This document shows, one piece after another, positions 7,465 to 16,349 of a DNA stretch of 41,075 bases (the stretch's first letter is position 1; each line of letters starts with the position of its first letter). Source of the stretch: Bacteroidales bacterium. Lineage in GTDB: Bacteria; Bacteroidota; Bacteroidia; Bacteroidales; UBA932. A program made the position numbers and the translations under genes. Where the stretch lies: assembly GCA_017559545.1 (NCBI GenBank), contig JAFYRK010000132.1:1-41075 (forward strand). Reading direction: 5' to 3'. The notes below the pieces were generated by a model, which had not been told where the DNA came from, did not search any database, and worked only from the letters and a program-made list of their open reading frames with translations.

Positions 7465-8390
7465 TGAAACGTATCAAGGGAAAGACCAGCAGACTGAAGA
7501 ACTTCTTCAGCGAAGAGATATGGGAAATGGAATTGGAAGAACTTTCCAAGGCCAAGGCCCGATTCATCAAATACGTCAAGGTGGCGATCATAACAGCAAA
7601 GACCTATGCACAGCAGAAGATCGGTCCACAGGCTGTCGCGCTCAGTTATCTGAGTGTCATGGCATTGGTCCCATTCCTTGCAATTGTGTTCGCAATCACA
7701 GGTGGTCTCGGCTTTGACGGTCTCCTGAAGGATTTCATGTACGAGAACTTCAGCAGCAACCAGGGAGTCATCGACACCGTACTGTCTTTCTCACAGAATA
7801 TAATTGATACAGCCCAGAGCGGATGGATGGGATTCTTCAACGCCCTCCTCTTCCTGTGGATCATATATAGGCTCATGGCAGGAGTGGAATCAGCGTTCAA
7901 CAACGTCTGGAAGGTAAACAGCAACAGAAGCCTCGTAAGAAGACTGTCATATTACCTTCTCATCCTGATTCTCTCCCCTTTCGTGATCCTTGTCCTCTTC
8001 TCCGGATCGTTCGTCTATACGAACCTCCTTGACTACATGGGCTTGAATATCATAGAATTTTCATTCATAAAGAAAGTGATTTCATGGCTGCTGTTCATTG
8101 TGGTGGCAGCTCTTACATTCTCCGCAATGTACAAGTTCATACCTAAGTTCAATGTAAAATACGGAGTCGCTTTCAGGGCAGCGGTCTTTGCGGCTGTAGC
8201 ATTTACAGGGATGCAGTTCCTCTACCTCGAAACGCAGCTCCTGGTTACACGCCTGAATGGCGTATATGGTACATTTGCGGCAATCCCGCTCTTTATGGTA
8301 TGGCTTAACATCAGCTGGAACATCATCCTCATGGGAGCAGAGCTCTCATATGCATTCCAGCACGTAGACACATATAATCTCGAAGATTAG
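7464..8390 (+). CDS. YihY/BrkB-family inner-membrane protein
   Basis: A 308-residue polytopic membrane protein of the YihY/virulence factor BrkB family. After a basic amphipathic N-terminus of about 45 residues there are about six hydrophobic segments. These include ALSYLSVMALVPFLAIVFAI (after QKIGPQAVALSY, the family signature), FNALLFLWIIYRLMAGVESAFNNVWKV, LLILILSPFVILVLF, VISWLLFIVVAALTFSAMY and IPLFMVWLNISWNIILMGAELSYAF. The family was once named ribonuclease BN in error; its role remains uncertain, with transport or envelope functions proposed. The gene overlaps the thioesterase by one base and sits 5 bp before rel, so all three are probably co-transcribed. Confidence 0.9.
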   Translation: MKRIKGKTSRLKNFFSEEIWEMELEELSKAKARFIKYVKVAIITAKTYAQQKIGPQAVALSYLSVMALVPFLAIVFAITGGLGFDGLLKDFMYENFSSNQGVIDTVLSFSQNIIDTAQSGWMGFFNALLFLWIIYRLMAGVESAFNNVWKVNSNRSLVRRLSYYLLILILSPFVILVLFSGSFVYTNLLDYMGLNIIEFSFIKKVISWLLFIVVAALTFSAMYKFIPKFNVKYGVAFRAAVFAAVAFTGMQFLYLETQLLVTRLNGVYGTFAAIPLFMVWLNISWNIILMGAELSYAFQHVDTYNLED

Positions 8391-8395
8391 ACAGT

Positions 8396-10582
8396 ATGGG
8401 AAAGATTTCAGAGTTCAATCAGCATGACTATGAGGTCATAGCACGAGAATATGCCGACCTGAAGGAGGCGGCACGCAAAAGATGTCCTGACCAGTCTGAA
8501 CTGGACATGATTCAGAAGGCATTTGATTTTGCCAACGAAGCTCACAAGGGCGTCAGAAGACGTTCCGGTGAACCATACATTCTGCACCCTATCGCTGTCG
8601 CAAAGATCGTGGTAAGCAACATCGGACTTGGATATAAGTCCATTATAGCTGCCCTCCTGCACGACGTGGTGGAAGACACTGATTACACAGTGGATGACCT
8701 CAGAAGTCTGTTCGGTGACAAGGTTGCCACACTCGTGGAAGGTCTCACCAAGATCAAGACTGTGCTTGACAATGAGGATAAGGCTGTGAAGAAGAGCATG
8801 CAGGCAGAGAACTTCAAGCGCATCCTTCTTACGCTCAATGACGATGTACGCGTTGTTCTCATAAAGCTGGCTGACCGTCTCCATAATGTCAGGACCATAG
8901 AGTTCATGCCGGAGCACAAGAGGGACAAGATCCTCAGTGAGACAATGTTTGTCTTCATTCCACTCGCCCATAGACTCGGTCTATACAGCATCAAGTCCGA
9001 GATGGAGGATATCTGGCTCAGATATAAGGAGCCAGACGCATTCCAACAGATTTCGGAGCAGATCAACAGGAATGTGATCGATAAGGATAAGAAGATCAAT
9101 GAGTTCATCGCCCCTATTGATGAGGCTCTCAAAGCTGCTGGCTTTGAATATGAAATCAAGAAGAGGGTGAAGACACCTTATTCTATATGGAAGAAGATGC
9201 GCACGAAGGGCGTAAGCTTTGACCAGATATACGATCTCTATGCAGTCCGTATCATATTCGATGCGAACAAGTCGACAGAGTCGGAGCGCGCACAGTGTTT
9301 TCATATCTTCTCAATCATTACCGGCCTTTATGCATATAAGGAAGACCGCGTCCGCGACTGGGTGAACCATCCTAAGAACAACGGATACGAGGCATTGCAC
9401 TGTACGCTGATGAGTCACGCTGGAATCTGGGTAGAGGTACAGATCCGAAGCGAAAGAATGAATGAGATCGCTGAGAAAGGTATCGCAGCACACTGGGCAT
9501 ACAAGAAGGAAGGTGTTGTGTCAGAAAGCGAGAGCGAGATGGACAAATGGATTACCAAGGTCAAGGAAATCCTTGTGAATCCGGACGTAACAGCTCTTGA
9601 CCTGCTTGACATGATCCATAATGACCTTATCACGACAGACATTATGGTCTTCACGCCAAAAGGTGAGCAGAGAAGCATCGAAAAGGGCGCCACTGCGCTT
9701 GATTTTGCATACGCCATCCATTCTGAGATCGGCAACAAGGCAATCGCCGCAAAGGTCAACTTCAAGCTAGCTCCCCTTTCATATGTGCTCAAGACAGGAG
9801 ACCAGGTCGAGATCATTACCGCAGAAAACGAGAATCCTAAACGCGAGTGGCTCCAGTTTGTCAAGACTTCCAAGGCAAGGAAATTTATCCTGGAATACTT
9901 GAAGACACAGCGTAATACCACAGAAAAGCATGGTAAGCACATGCTGGAAGTAGCCCTCCTGGAAATCGACAAGACATTGACTGACAAGGTAATAACATCC
10001 CTCATGGAAGAGTTCGATATCTTTGACACAAAACCTGAGGAGATGTATTACAAGATCGGAAACGGAGAGATCAGCCTTGACGGTCTGTCTGAGAAGCTCA
10101 AGAAATACCATGGAATCAACAGAGAGTCATATTTCGTAATCTCTAACTCTGATGCCAATCAGAAATACATCCTTGCATCGTGCTGCACGCCTATCATGGG
10201 AGAAAGCGTCATCGGATTCAAGGATTCTGACGGCGTGATTACCGTACACACCCGCACATGCCCGAATGCCAATAATCTGGCAGCGAAATTCGGTGACCAG
10301 ATTGTAGCTGTAAAGTGGGATACAGACGCGAACTCAGAAAACACCTATCTTGCACGAGTATCCCTTAAGGGTACAGACAGGATGGGCATGATCAACGATA
10401 TCACAAGAATTACTTCAAAAGTTCTCGGAGTGAATATCAGAAGATTCAACCTTGGTGCTGAAGATGGCATATTTGACGGATTCATAGACCTCTATGTCCA
10501 TGACATCGCAGAGCTTGAAAGATATATTGCAAGACTTCGCAAGATCAAGGGTATTGATACTGTCGCAAAGACTGACCTATAA
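8396..10582 (+). CDS. rel: Bifunctional (p)ppGpp synthetase/hydrolase, long Rel/SpoT
   Basis: Makes and degrades the stringent-response alarmone (p)ppGpp. The 728 residues carry the full long-RSH architecture. The HD hydrolase domain has its metal site intact (HPIAVAKI, HDVVEDT with His89-Asp90, and RLHNVRT). The synthetase domain contains YDLYAVRII and HPKNNGYEALHC (His325-) followed by VEVQIRSERMNEIAEKGIAAHW. A TGS domain begins at about 415 (DIMVFTPKGEQ), then the helical and CTPIMGESVIGF (RIS) region, and a C-terminal ACT domain from about 651. With both active sites retained it should be bifunctional. The RNA/ribosome-sensing C-terminal half fits amino-acid starvation sensing. It sits mid-operon between a membrane protein and envelope genes. 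Confidence 0.95.
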   Translation: MGKISEFNQHDYEVIAREYADLKEAARKRCPDQSELDMIQKAFDFANEAHKGVRRRSGEPYILHPIAVAKIVVSNIGLGYKSIIAALLHDVVEDTDYTVDDLRSLFGDKVATLVEGLTKIKTVLDNEDKAVKKSMQAENFKRILLTLNDDVRVVLIKLADRLHNVRTIEFMPEHKRDKILSETMFVFIPLAHRLGLYSIKSEMEDIWLRYKEPDAFQQISEQINRNVIDKDKKINEFIAPIDEALKAAGFEYEIKKRVKTPYSIWKKMRTKGVSFDQIYDLYAVRIIFDANKSTESERAQCFHIFSIITGLYAYKEDRVRDWVNHPKNNGYEALHCTLMSHAGIWVEVQIRSERMNEIAEKGIAAHWAYKKEGVVSESESEMDKWITKVKEILVNPDVTALDLLDMIHNDLITTDIMVFTPKGEQRSIEKGATALDFAYAIHSEIGNKAIAAKVNFKLAPLSYVLKTGDQVEIITAENENPKREWLQFVKTSKARKFILEYLKTQRNTTEKHGKHMLEVALLEIDKTLTDKVITSLMEEFDIFDTKPEEMYYKIGNGEISLDGLSEKLKKYHGINRESYFVISNSDANQKYILASCCTPIMGESVIGFKDSDGVITVHTRTCPNANNLAAKFGDQIVAVKWDTDANSENTYLARVSLKGTDRMGMINDITRITSKVLGVNIRRFNLGAEDGIFDGFIDLYVHDIAELERYIARLRKIKGIDTVAKTDL

Positions 10583-10593
10583 ACAAAGTGTAG

Positions 10594-12387
10594 ATGAAAA
10601 AGTTTCTCAGCAGATTCTTCCCTATAATTCCGGTATCTATAATTCTCGGAATGACAATATTCTCGCATTCATGCGCGAATACTACAACGCCACCCACCGG
10701 TGGACCGAAGGACACTATTCCCCCGGTCATAACACAGATATATCCATCCTTGGGTCAGACACAGGTACCGGTACATAAGACACAGCTTAAGATCATGTTC
10801 AATGAGTATGTGACAGTGAAGGATCCAAAGAGTCTCTTCCTGTCCCCGCCTCTTGAAAAGGCTCCAAAGTTCAGACTCAAGGGAAAAGGAGTGGTAGTAT
10901 ATTTTGAGAATGACCTGGACTCAAATAAGACATATACCCTTGATCTCACCAATGCAATCGGTGATAACAATGAGGGCAACATGTTCCCTGGCTTCACTTT
11001 GGTATTCTCGACAGGCGACGTGATCGACACAATGATGGTCACAGGAATCGTACAGGACTGCAACTCATTGAAACCTCTCAAAGGAGCTACTGTCATGCTC
11101 TATAAGGATCACGCTGATTCTGCGGTTTTCCTCAAGAGACCTGACGCGGCTGTAAAGACTGATGATTGGGGATTCTTCTGTCTTAGAAACATCCAGGATA
11201 CAGTATATAGGGTATATGCGGTCATTGACGAGAACAACAATAACATGTATGACCCTGAGACTGAAAAGATTGCGTTCATAGACTCGCTCTTCAAGCCGGC
11301 AAAGCATGTGATAGACAGTTTGCCGGAACTCCAGAAATATGACATGAAGGATACGTTGCACTGTCTTGCGCGCGAAACCGAAGTAGAGCTCAACATCTTC
11401 AAGGAGAAGCCTTCAAAACAGATGATCGTCAACAAGGAACGGGTCGGCGAGCGTACAGCATATATAACCTTCATGGCGCCATATGCCCAGATTGATTCAA
11501 TCTGGGTAAGAAATGTCCCTGCTGAAAATCTTATTACTCAGTTCAACATCATGCAGGACAGTCTTGAGATCTGGGTGAACGATCCTAAGCCACAGCCTGA
11601 TACTATGTTCCTGAATGTCAGGTATATGAAGACGGATACTCTCGGCATGCTGAACCCATTCACAGAAGAAATCAAATTGCTTAAACCGAAGAAGACAGCA
11701 GGAAAGAGTTCAACACGTGACATCAAGAAGGAAGACACACTGGCTGTCTTTACCCTGGAGGCTAAACCGGAGACAGTCGAGCAATATGGATTTACAATCG
11801 AGTTCGCATATCCGCTGGTTGAATCCGCGTTTGACTCGCTTGTATTCCGTTCTATAAACCCACGTCAGCAGGAAAGCATCGGCAAATATTCTATCCGTCA
11901 GGACTCCCTGAATCTTAGAAAGTATATTGTCACCCCTTCAGAGAAACTGCAGCCTGGATATGAGTACTTCCTTAAGGTACCGCATCGTAAGTTCCGTGAT
12001 ATCAACGGTTTCTACAACGACAGCTCAGAGGTTAAGGTATCTCTTCCTAACGACGACAAGCTCAGCACGTTAAACCTCAATCTTTCAAATGTCCATAATA
12101 AATACATTGTGGACCTCTTGACTGAAAAGAGAGACAAAGTGCTCAGGCAGTATATTGTAGATTCTGACCAGACCTTGATTTTCCCATATCTGAAGGCCGG
12201 TAAATACTCTATCAGAATCACTGAGGACCTTAACAGGAATGGCATAGTTGATACCGGAATCCTGCTGGAAAAGAAGCAGCCTGAAAAAGTGAGGTTCTAC
12301 AAACTTGAGGACGGAACATTCCTGATTGACATACCGGAAATGATGGAGATTGAGCAGATGCTTGATGTCCAGGCTATGTTTGAGTAG
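10594..12387 (+). CDS. Ig-like (Big_5) domain lipoprotein, GGPKD family
   Basis: A 597-residue predicted lipoprotein. The signal peptide ends in SHSC with lipidated Cys27, followed at once by ANTTTPPTGGPKDTIPPVI, the conserved opening of a widespread Bacteroidota lipoprotein family. Residues of about 40-135 form an Ig-like Big_5 domain (YPSLGQTQVPVHKTQLKIMFNEYV ... YTLDLTNAIGDNNEGN ... FVFST-type end). The next ~100 residues look like a carboxypeptidase-regulatory-like beta sandwich (VTGIVQDCNSLKPLKGATVML). Function is unknown for the family; an envelope structural or assembly role is usually assumed. It lies 11 bp after rel and 2 bp before an outer-membrane barrel gene, supporting a shared envelope role. 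Confidence 0.8.
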   Translation: MKKFLSRFFPIIPVSIILGMTIFSHSCANTTTPPTGGPKDTIPPVITQIYPSLGQTQVPVHKTQLKIMFNEYVTVKDPKSLFLSPPLEKAPKFRLKGKGVVVYFENDLDSNKTYTLDLTNAIGDNNEGNMFPGFTLVFSTGDVIDTMMVTGIVQDCNSLKPLKGATVMLYKDHADSAVFLKRPDAAVKTDDWGFFCLRNIQDTVYRVYAVIDENNNNMYDPETEKIAFIDSLFKPAKHVIDSLPELQKYDMKDTLHCLARETEVELNIFKEKPSKQMIVNKERVGERTAYITFMAPYAQIDSIWVRNVPAENLITQFNIMQDSLEIWVNDPKPQPDTMFLNVRYMKTDTLGMLNPFTEEIKLLKPKKTAGKSSTRDIKKEDTLAVFTLEAKPETVEQYGFTIEFAYPLVESAFDSLVFRSINPRQQESIGKYSIRQDSLNLRKYIVTPSEKLQPGYEYFLKVPHRKFRDINGFYNDSSEVKVSLPNDDKLSTLNLNLSNVHNKYIVDLLTEKRDKVLRQYIVDSDQTLIFPYLKAGKYSIRITEDLNRNGIVDTGILLEKKQPEKVRFYKLEDGTFLIDIPEMMEIEQMLDVQAMFE

Positions 12388-12389
12388 AT

Positions 12390-13268
12390 ATGAATATGAA
12401 GAAACTAATATATATGATAACTGGCCTGCTTGTCTGCCTTGCATCGGCTCAGGCACAGACTCTTCGCCCGATTCCGAAGAAACCCTGGAGTGGCGAAGTG
12501 TCGTTGCTTGATGTAAATGCTATAACGGATGAGCAATTGGACACGATTGACATCAAGAAGAAACTGGTTATCAACGATTATTCGATGATAGGCATCCAGT
12601 ATGGTGTCGGACTCAGTCAGGTAATGTGGAATCCAACCCAGAAGCAGGACATGGTGTTCTCCCCTATCAATGTCGGCATAACCTTTACAACCTATCAGAA
12701 GATGTTCGGCTATATGCCTTTCTTCGGATTCCAGGCCGGTATTTTCTACGCTAAGGAAGGTTATCAGTTCGAATACAATAAAGATAAGAATTACACCTAC
12801 AAGATTGAAGGTGCAGAAAAGGCAGTGCTTGATGTCGTAGAGGTTCCGCTTCTGTTCCAGTTCCACTACGACATGTGGAATTTCAAGTTCCTCGCACAGG
12901 TCGGCTGCTACGGTGGTTACAGACTTGGAATTGAACGATTCCCAGGAAAGACAGGCAACGTAAGAGATGAGATCAGGTATTCCTTCACTGATACAGACAG
13001 ACGCATGGATTACGGAATCAAGGGAGGAGTCGGCTTCGCACTGGTCTTTGAGCCACTGGAAATCCATTTTCAAGCATCATACAAACATTCTCTGGCCTCA
13101 CTCTATGAACCAGACCATTACAGCGATTATTACTATAGGTACGCATATCCACAGAATATCATAGTGTCTGTCGGAACACATTTCCACATCACTAAAAGAA
13201 CTGGAAAGACAAAGGCAGAAATCAAGAAGATGGCTAAGGATATGGTCTATAAAAAGGATAACTTATAA
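12390..13268 (+). CDS. Outer-membrane beta-barrel protein (PF13568-like)
   Basis: A 292-residue protein with a cleavable signal peptide (LIYMITGLLVCLASAQAQ) and then alternating aromatic/polar strands typical of small outer-membrane barrels, such as MIGIQYGVGLSQV, YMPFFGFQAGIFYAKEGYQF, VPLLFQFHYD, FLAQVGCYGGYRLGI and VGFALVFEPLEIHFQASYKHSL. The organisation resembles the PorT/outer membrane beta-barrel family of Bacteroidota. It does not resolve to PorT itself, which serves type 9 secretion. The C-terminal TGKTKAEIKKMAKDMVYKKDNL is a basic tail beyond the barrel. Start could equally be the second ATG at 12396 (MKKLIYM). The stop overlaps the ispG start by one base. Confidence 0.75.
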   Translation: MNMKKLIYMITGLLVCLASAQAQTLRPIPKKPWSGEVSLLDVNAITDEQLDTIDIKKKLVINDYSMIGIQYGVGLSQVMWNPTQKQDMVFSPINVGITFTTYQKMFGYMPFFGFQAGIFYAKEGYQFEYNKDKNYTYKIEGAEKAVLDVVEVPLLFQFHYDMWNFKFLAQVGCYGGYRLGIERFPGKTGNVRDEIRYSFTDTDRRMDYGIKGGVGFALVFEPLEIHFQASYKHSLASLYEPDHYSDYYYRYAYPQNIIVSVGTHFHITKRTGKTKAEIKKMAKDMVYKKDNL

Positions 13269-14614
13269 TGAAAGCAATTGAAGTAAAGGCAGGTAATGTC
13301 ATCATTGGAGGTGACGAACCTATCGTTGTCCAGACAATGTGCAATACACATACATCTGACGTTGAAGCGTCCGTTGCACAATGTGTAGAACTATATAAGG
13401 CAGGAGCGCAGCTGATAAGGCTTACTGTTCCGTCTATGGGTCAGGTTGATTCTATCCGCGAGATCAGAAGACGGCTTAGAGAAATGGGGATTGATACTCC
13501 TCTTGTAGCCGACGTACATTTTTCGTCTGATATAGCCATAGCATGTGCTGAGGTTGTGGAGAAAGTCAGGATCAATCCGGGCAACTTCCATAAAGACCAT
13601 GAGAAGGCCAAAGAGCAGTTTGCAAAACTGGTCGAAACATGTAAGCATCACAAGACTGCCATCAGAATAGGACTTAACCACGGTTCACTAGGAGACCGTA
13701 TCACAAATCTATATGGCAACACTCCACTGGCCATGAAAGAGGCAGTCATGGAATGGCTTGAAATGTGTGTTGAAAACGACTTCTACAATGTAGTGGTGTC
13801 GCTTAAAGCAAGTAACACTTTTGTTATGGTGGAAGCTTATCGCCTGCTATTCAATGAGATGCGCGAGAAAGGAATGGCATTCCCTTTACATCTTGGTGTA
13901 ACGGAAGCCGGCAACGGCGATAGTGGCAGGATCAAGTCCGCAGTTGGGATTTCCGCCCTTCTTTCAGAGGGAATCGGCAACACAATCCGCGTATCCCTGA
14001 CAGAAAATCCGGCAAATGAGATACCTGTTGCGCAGTACCTTTCAGACCGTTACGGCAGAAGGCTCTATTCGTCTATGTCGAACATTGTGATCAGAGACAA
14101 GAAAGCTGTCGCCGAATATCATGCGCCATCCAAAGAGAGACTCCTCCTTGATGCCTCATGCGACTTCGGAAAGAGGCTCCTTGATAAGGAACTTGACGAG
14201 CTCGAGATTGTAGGAACCTATAAGAACGAATCTGGAGAAGAGGTTGTGCTTGAAGGCAGCGAATATGCAGCATACCTTGTTGACGAAATCATGCAGGCAG
14301 CACGAAGACGCTTCTATAGACCTGAATACATCGCTTGTCCAGGCTGCGGAAGAACAATGTATAATCTTGAAGGCACTTTTGAAGAAGTGAAGCGCAGAAC
14401 AGCACATCTGAAAGGAATGGTCATTGCGGTCATGGGCTGCATTGTAAACGGTCCCGGAGAGATGGCAGATGCTGACTGGGGCTATGTAGGAGAAGGAAAC
14501 GGTAAAGTTTCCATCTATAAAGGCAAAGAGCCTCTCGAAAGACATGTTCCTGATACGGAAGCAATTGACAGGCTGCTGGAATATATACAGAAGGATATGA
14601 TAAAAGCGGAGTAA
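13268..14614 (+). CDS. ispG: (E)-4-hydroxy-3-methylbut-2-enyl-diphosphate synthase, short-insert form
   Basis: Penultimate step of the MEP isoprenoid pathway, converting MEcPP to HMBPP with a [4Fe-4S] cluster. The N-terminal TIM barrel is clear (VGNV-like KAGNVIIGGDEPIVVQTMCNT, PLVADVHF, VRINPGN, IRIGLNHGSL, LHLGVTEAG). The C-terminal domain has the cluster cysteines Cys357 and Cys360 (ACPGC) and Cys391 (MGCIVNGPGE, with the fourth-ligand Glu398). Bacteroidota enzymes usually carry a large extra domain between barrel and cluster domain, giving about 600 residues. Here only about 85 residues (around 270-353) lie between them, so this is an intermediate 448-residue form. The last nine residues, IQKDMIKAE in part, are encoded by a palindrome shared with the convergent gene. 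Confidence 0.93.
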   Translation: MKAIEVKAGNVIIGGDEPIVVQTMCNTHTSDVEASVAQCVELYKAGAQLIRLTVPSMGQVDSIREIRRRLREMGIDTPLVADVHFSSDIAIACAEVVEKVRINPGNFHKDHEKAKEQFAKLVETCKHHKTAIRIGLNHGSLGDRITNLYGNTPLAMKEAVMEWLEMCVENDFYNVVVSLKASNTFVMVEAYRLLFNEMREKGMAFPLHLGVTEAGNGDSGRIKSAVGISALLSEGIGNTIRVSLTENPANEIPVAQYLSDRYGRRLYSSMSNIVIRDKKAVAEYHAPSKERLLLDASCDFGKRLLDKELDELEIVGTYKNESGEEVVLEGSEYAAYLVDEIMQAARRRFYRPEYIACPGCGRTMYNLEGTFEEVKRRTAHLKGMVIAVMGCIVNGPGEMADADWGYVGEGNGKVSIYKGKEPLERHVPDTEAIDRLLEYIQKDMIKAE

Positions 14615-14643
14615 ATTACTCCGCTTTTATCATATCCTTCTGT
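14587..14643. terminator. Perfect 57-bp palindrome covering both convergent gene ends; bidirectional terminator
   Basis: Arms 14587-14614 and 14616-14643 are exactly complementary over 28 bp, with a single central base at 14615. The inner part (AAAAGCGGAGTAA and complement) has the A-rich/T-rich flanks of a bidirectional intrinsic terminator. Unusually, both stop codons (14612-14614 plus, 14618-14616 minus) lie in it and the outer arms are coding. Both proteins therefore end QKDMIKAE. Confidence 0.9.
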
Positions 14644-15662
14644 GCCTTTTCCCACTGTTCCTTAGCATATTCCTGCATATCCACAACTTCGTCTGTCTCA
14701 TCGACGATCTCCTGACCGAGCATCGTCTCTATCACGTCCTCCATGGTTACAATACCTCGGAATGTGCCGTATTCGTCAATGATTACAGAGATATGCTCCT
14801 TCTTCTCGAGGAACTTCTCCCAGATGCTACCTACAGGCTCATTCTCAGGGAATGTAAGAATCGGGCGGCTGATATCACGGATTGTTGTAGAGAATTTATC
14901 TTCTGCCATCTCTTCAAGAACTGTCTGTCTGAGGACATAACCTATCACATACTCGTCATTTTCCTCATCATACACAAGGATTCTTGAATGTGTGAGATCT
15001 GAATCATAAAACTCCCTTATCGTCATCTGGCCCTCTGCCATCTCGACTACCGTACTTGGAGTCATTATCTCGTGTGCTGTAATCTCATCAAGTTTGAGAA
15101 GGTTCTGGATCATCTTCTTCTCCTCTGTCTCGATGACTTCCTCCTCAGTCGCAACACTGACCATTGCCGAGATATCCTCTCTGCTGACACTCACCTGGTT
15201 TGACTTTGATGAGATAAGTCTCTGGAGTTTCTCAAGGATCCATACCAACGGGAATGTTATGAAAATCATCATATTGATGATTGCTGAAGCCGGCAGAGCA
15301 AGACTTCTCCAATAGTTGGCTCCGATCGTCTTAGGGATAATTTCTGCAAATATCAGAATCGCAAACGTAAAGATTGTCGAGAACGCTCCCACCAGCGCAT
15401 TGCCATAAACCTCATATACGAGCGAACCTACGATTGAGGCTCCGACTGTATTTGCAATAGTATTCAGGCAAAGGATCGCTGAAATAGGACGGTCTGGGTT
15501 CTGTTTAAGTTTCTTAAGTCTGATCGATCCCTTTACTCCCTGATCCTCCAGTCCAGTTACGTACGACAGGGGTGTCGAAAGAAGTGTCGCTTCAAGCATA
15601 GAGCATAATGCCGACAATGCTATTGCGACCAACATTATAATATATATGAGCTGTTCTTCCAT
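14616..15662 (-). CDS. CNNM/DUF21 transmembrane and CBS-domain protein (HlyC/CorC-like)
   Basis: Inner-membrane protein of the CNNM/CorB family, linked to Mg2+/divalent cation transport. About 150 N-terminal residues form the DUF21 membrane domain (IIMLVAIALSALCSMLEATLL, GASIVGSLVYEVYGNALVGAF, FAILIFAEIIPKTIGANYW). Two cytoplasmic CBS domains follow (IMTPSTVVEMAE..., then HISVIIDEYGTFRGIVTMEDVIETMLG). The usual C-terminal CorC_HlyC domain of ~80 residues is absent; the protein ends soon after the second CBS with an acidic/helical tail. I chose the ATG at 15662 (MEEQLIY), one base past the psd stop. A TTG at 15683 would add seven residues and overlap psd. Its C-terminal QKDMIKAE arises from the shared palindrome. 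Confidence 0.85.
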   Translation of the reverse strand: MEEQLIYIIMLVAIALSALCSMLEATLLSTPLSYVTGLEDQGVKGSIRLKKLKQNPDRPISAILCLNTIANTVGASIVGSLVYEVYGNALVGAFSTIFTFAILIFAEIIPKTIGANYWRSLALPASAIINMMIFITFPLVWILEKLQRLISSKSNQVSVSREDISAMVSVATEEEVIETEEKKMIQNLLKLDEITAHEIMTPSTVVEMAEGQMTIREFYDSDLTHSRILVYDEENDEYVIGYVLRQTVLEEMAEDKFSTTIRDISRPILTFPENEPVGSIWEKFLEKKEHISVIIDEYGTFRGIVTMEDVIETMLGQEIVDETDEVVDMQEYAKEQWEKAQKDMIKAE

Positions 15663-15663
15663 T

Positions 15664-16317
15664 TTATTTGTGTAATTCTGCAATAACGGTCTCAGATCCC
15701 CTTACTGTATCGCCAAGCTTAACCTTTATCTCAGCGTCAAGCGGCAGGTACATATCGATTCTCGAACCGAACTTGATGATTCCACATTCATCGGATTTCA
15801 GGATCTGTGTGCCTGGATTGGCGTGACATACAATTCTTCGTGCGAATGTTCCTGCAATCTGCTTGAAGAAAACATCTCCATATTCGCTGCGAACGCCAAC
15901 AGATGTGTGCTCATTAAGCTCCGAGGCTTTCGGAAGGAATGCGAGCATGTATTTACCTGGATGGTATTTATAATAAGAAACCTCTCCATCGACAGGCCAA
16001 TAATTGACGTGCACATTGAAGAAGTCCATATAGACTGAAACCTGGATGCATTCACCCTTGATATACTCGTTCTCTACTACTTTCTCAATGACAACTACTC
16101 TACCGTCAGCGACAGAAGTAACCTGATTGTCTGTTCCGACACGCATGCGTGAAGGTACTCTGAAGAAGAACAGTACAAATCCCATAAAGAACATAGGGAT
16201 TGTGCACAGAGGATACGAGATGAAAGGCCACGGAATAAAGCGCATGATAAGATATGCCAAAGGCAGGCAGATCAGCCAAACAAGCAGGATTGTACCGTAA
16301 CAGTCTTTATGAATCAT
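15664..16317 (-). CDS. psd: Phosphatidylserine decarboxylase (PSD-B-like)
   Basis: Membrane-bound enzyme that decarboxylates phosphatidylserine to phosphatidylethanolamine. The 217-residue length and FGS processing site are those of the short archaeal-type/Rhizobium-Bacteroidota PSDs. Autocleavage is predicted between Gly184 and Ser185 (IIKFGSRIDMYLPLD), with Ser185 converted to the pyruvoyl cofactor. Two N-terminal hydrophobic segments (about 10-27 and 32-52) anchor it. The conserved VYMDFFNVHVNYWPVDG block, containing the catalytic-type HVN histidine, is at about 96-110. It lies downstream of cdsA in the phospholipid pathway direction, but a palindrome and a candidate promoter of its own separate the two, so expression may be partly independent. 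Confidence 0.93.
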   Translation of the reverse strand: MIHKDCYGTILLVWLICLPLAYLIMRFIPWPFISYPLCTIPMFFMGFVLFFFRVPSRMRVGTDNQVTSVADGRVVVIEKVVENEYIKGECIQVSVYMDFFNVHVNYWPVDGEVSYYKYHPGKYMLAFLPKASELNEHTSVGVRSEYGDVFFKQIAGTFARRIVCHANPGTQILKSDECGIIKFGSRIDMYLPLDAEIKVKLGDTVRGSETVIAELHK

Positions 16318-16349
16318 AAAAAATCGCGTTTTATTTAAATAAAGCGCGA
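16318..16349 (-). terminator. Terminator-like palindrome directly before the psd start codon
   Basis: Arms 16324-16336 (TCGCGTTTTATTT) and 16337-16349 pair with one wobble and no loop. On the minus strand the stem is followed by six T (16323-16318) and then the psd ATG. It could terminate readthrough from cdsA or attenuate psd, or, lying at the inferred start site, be an operator. Confidence 0.5.
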
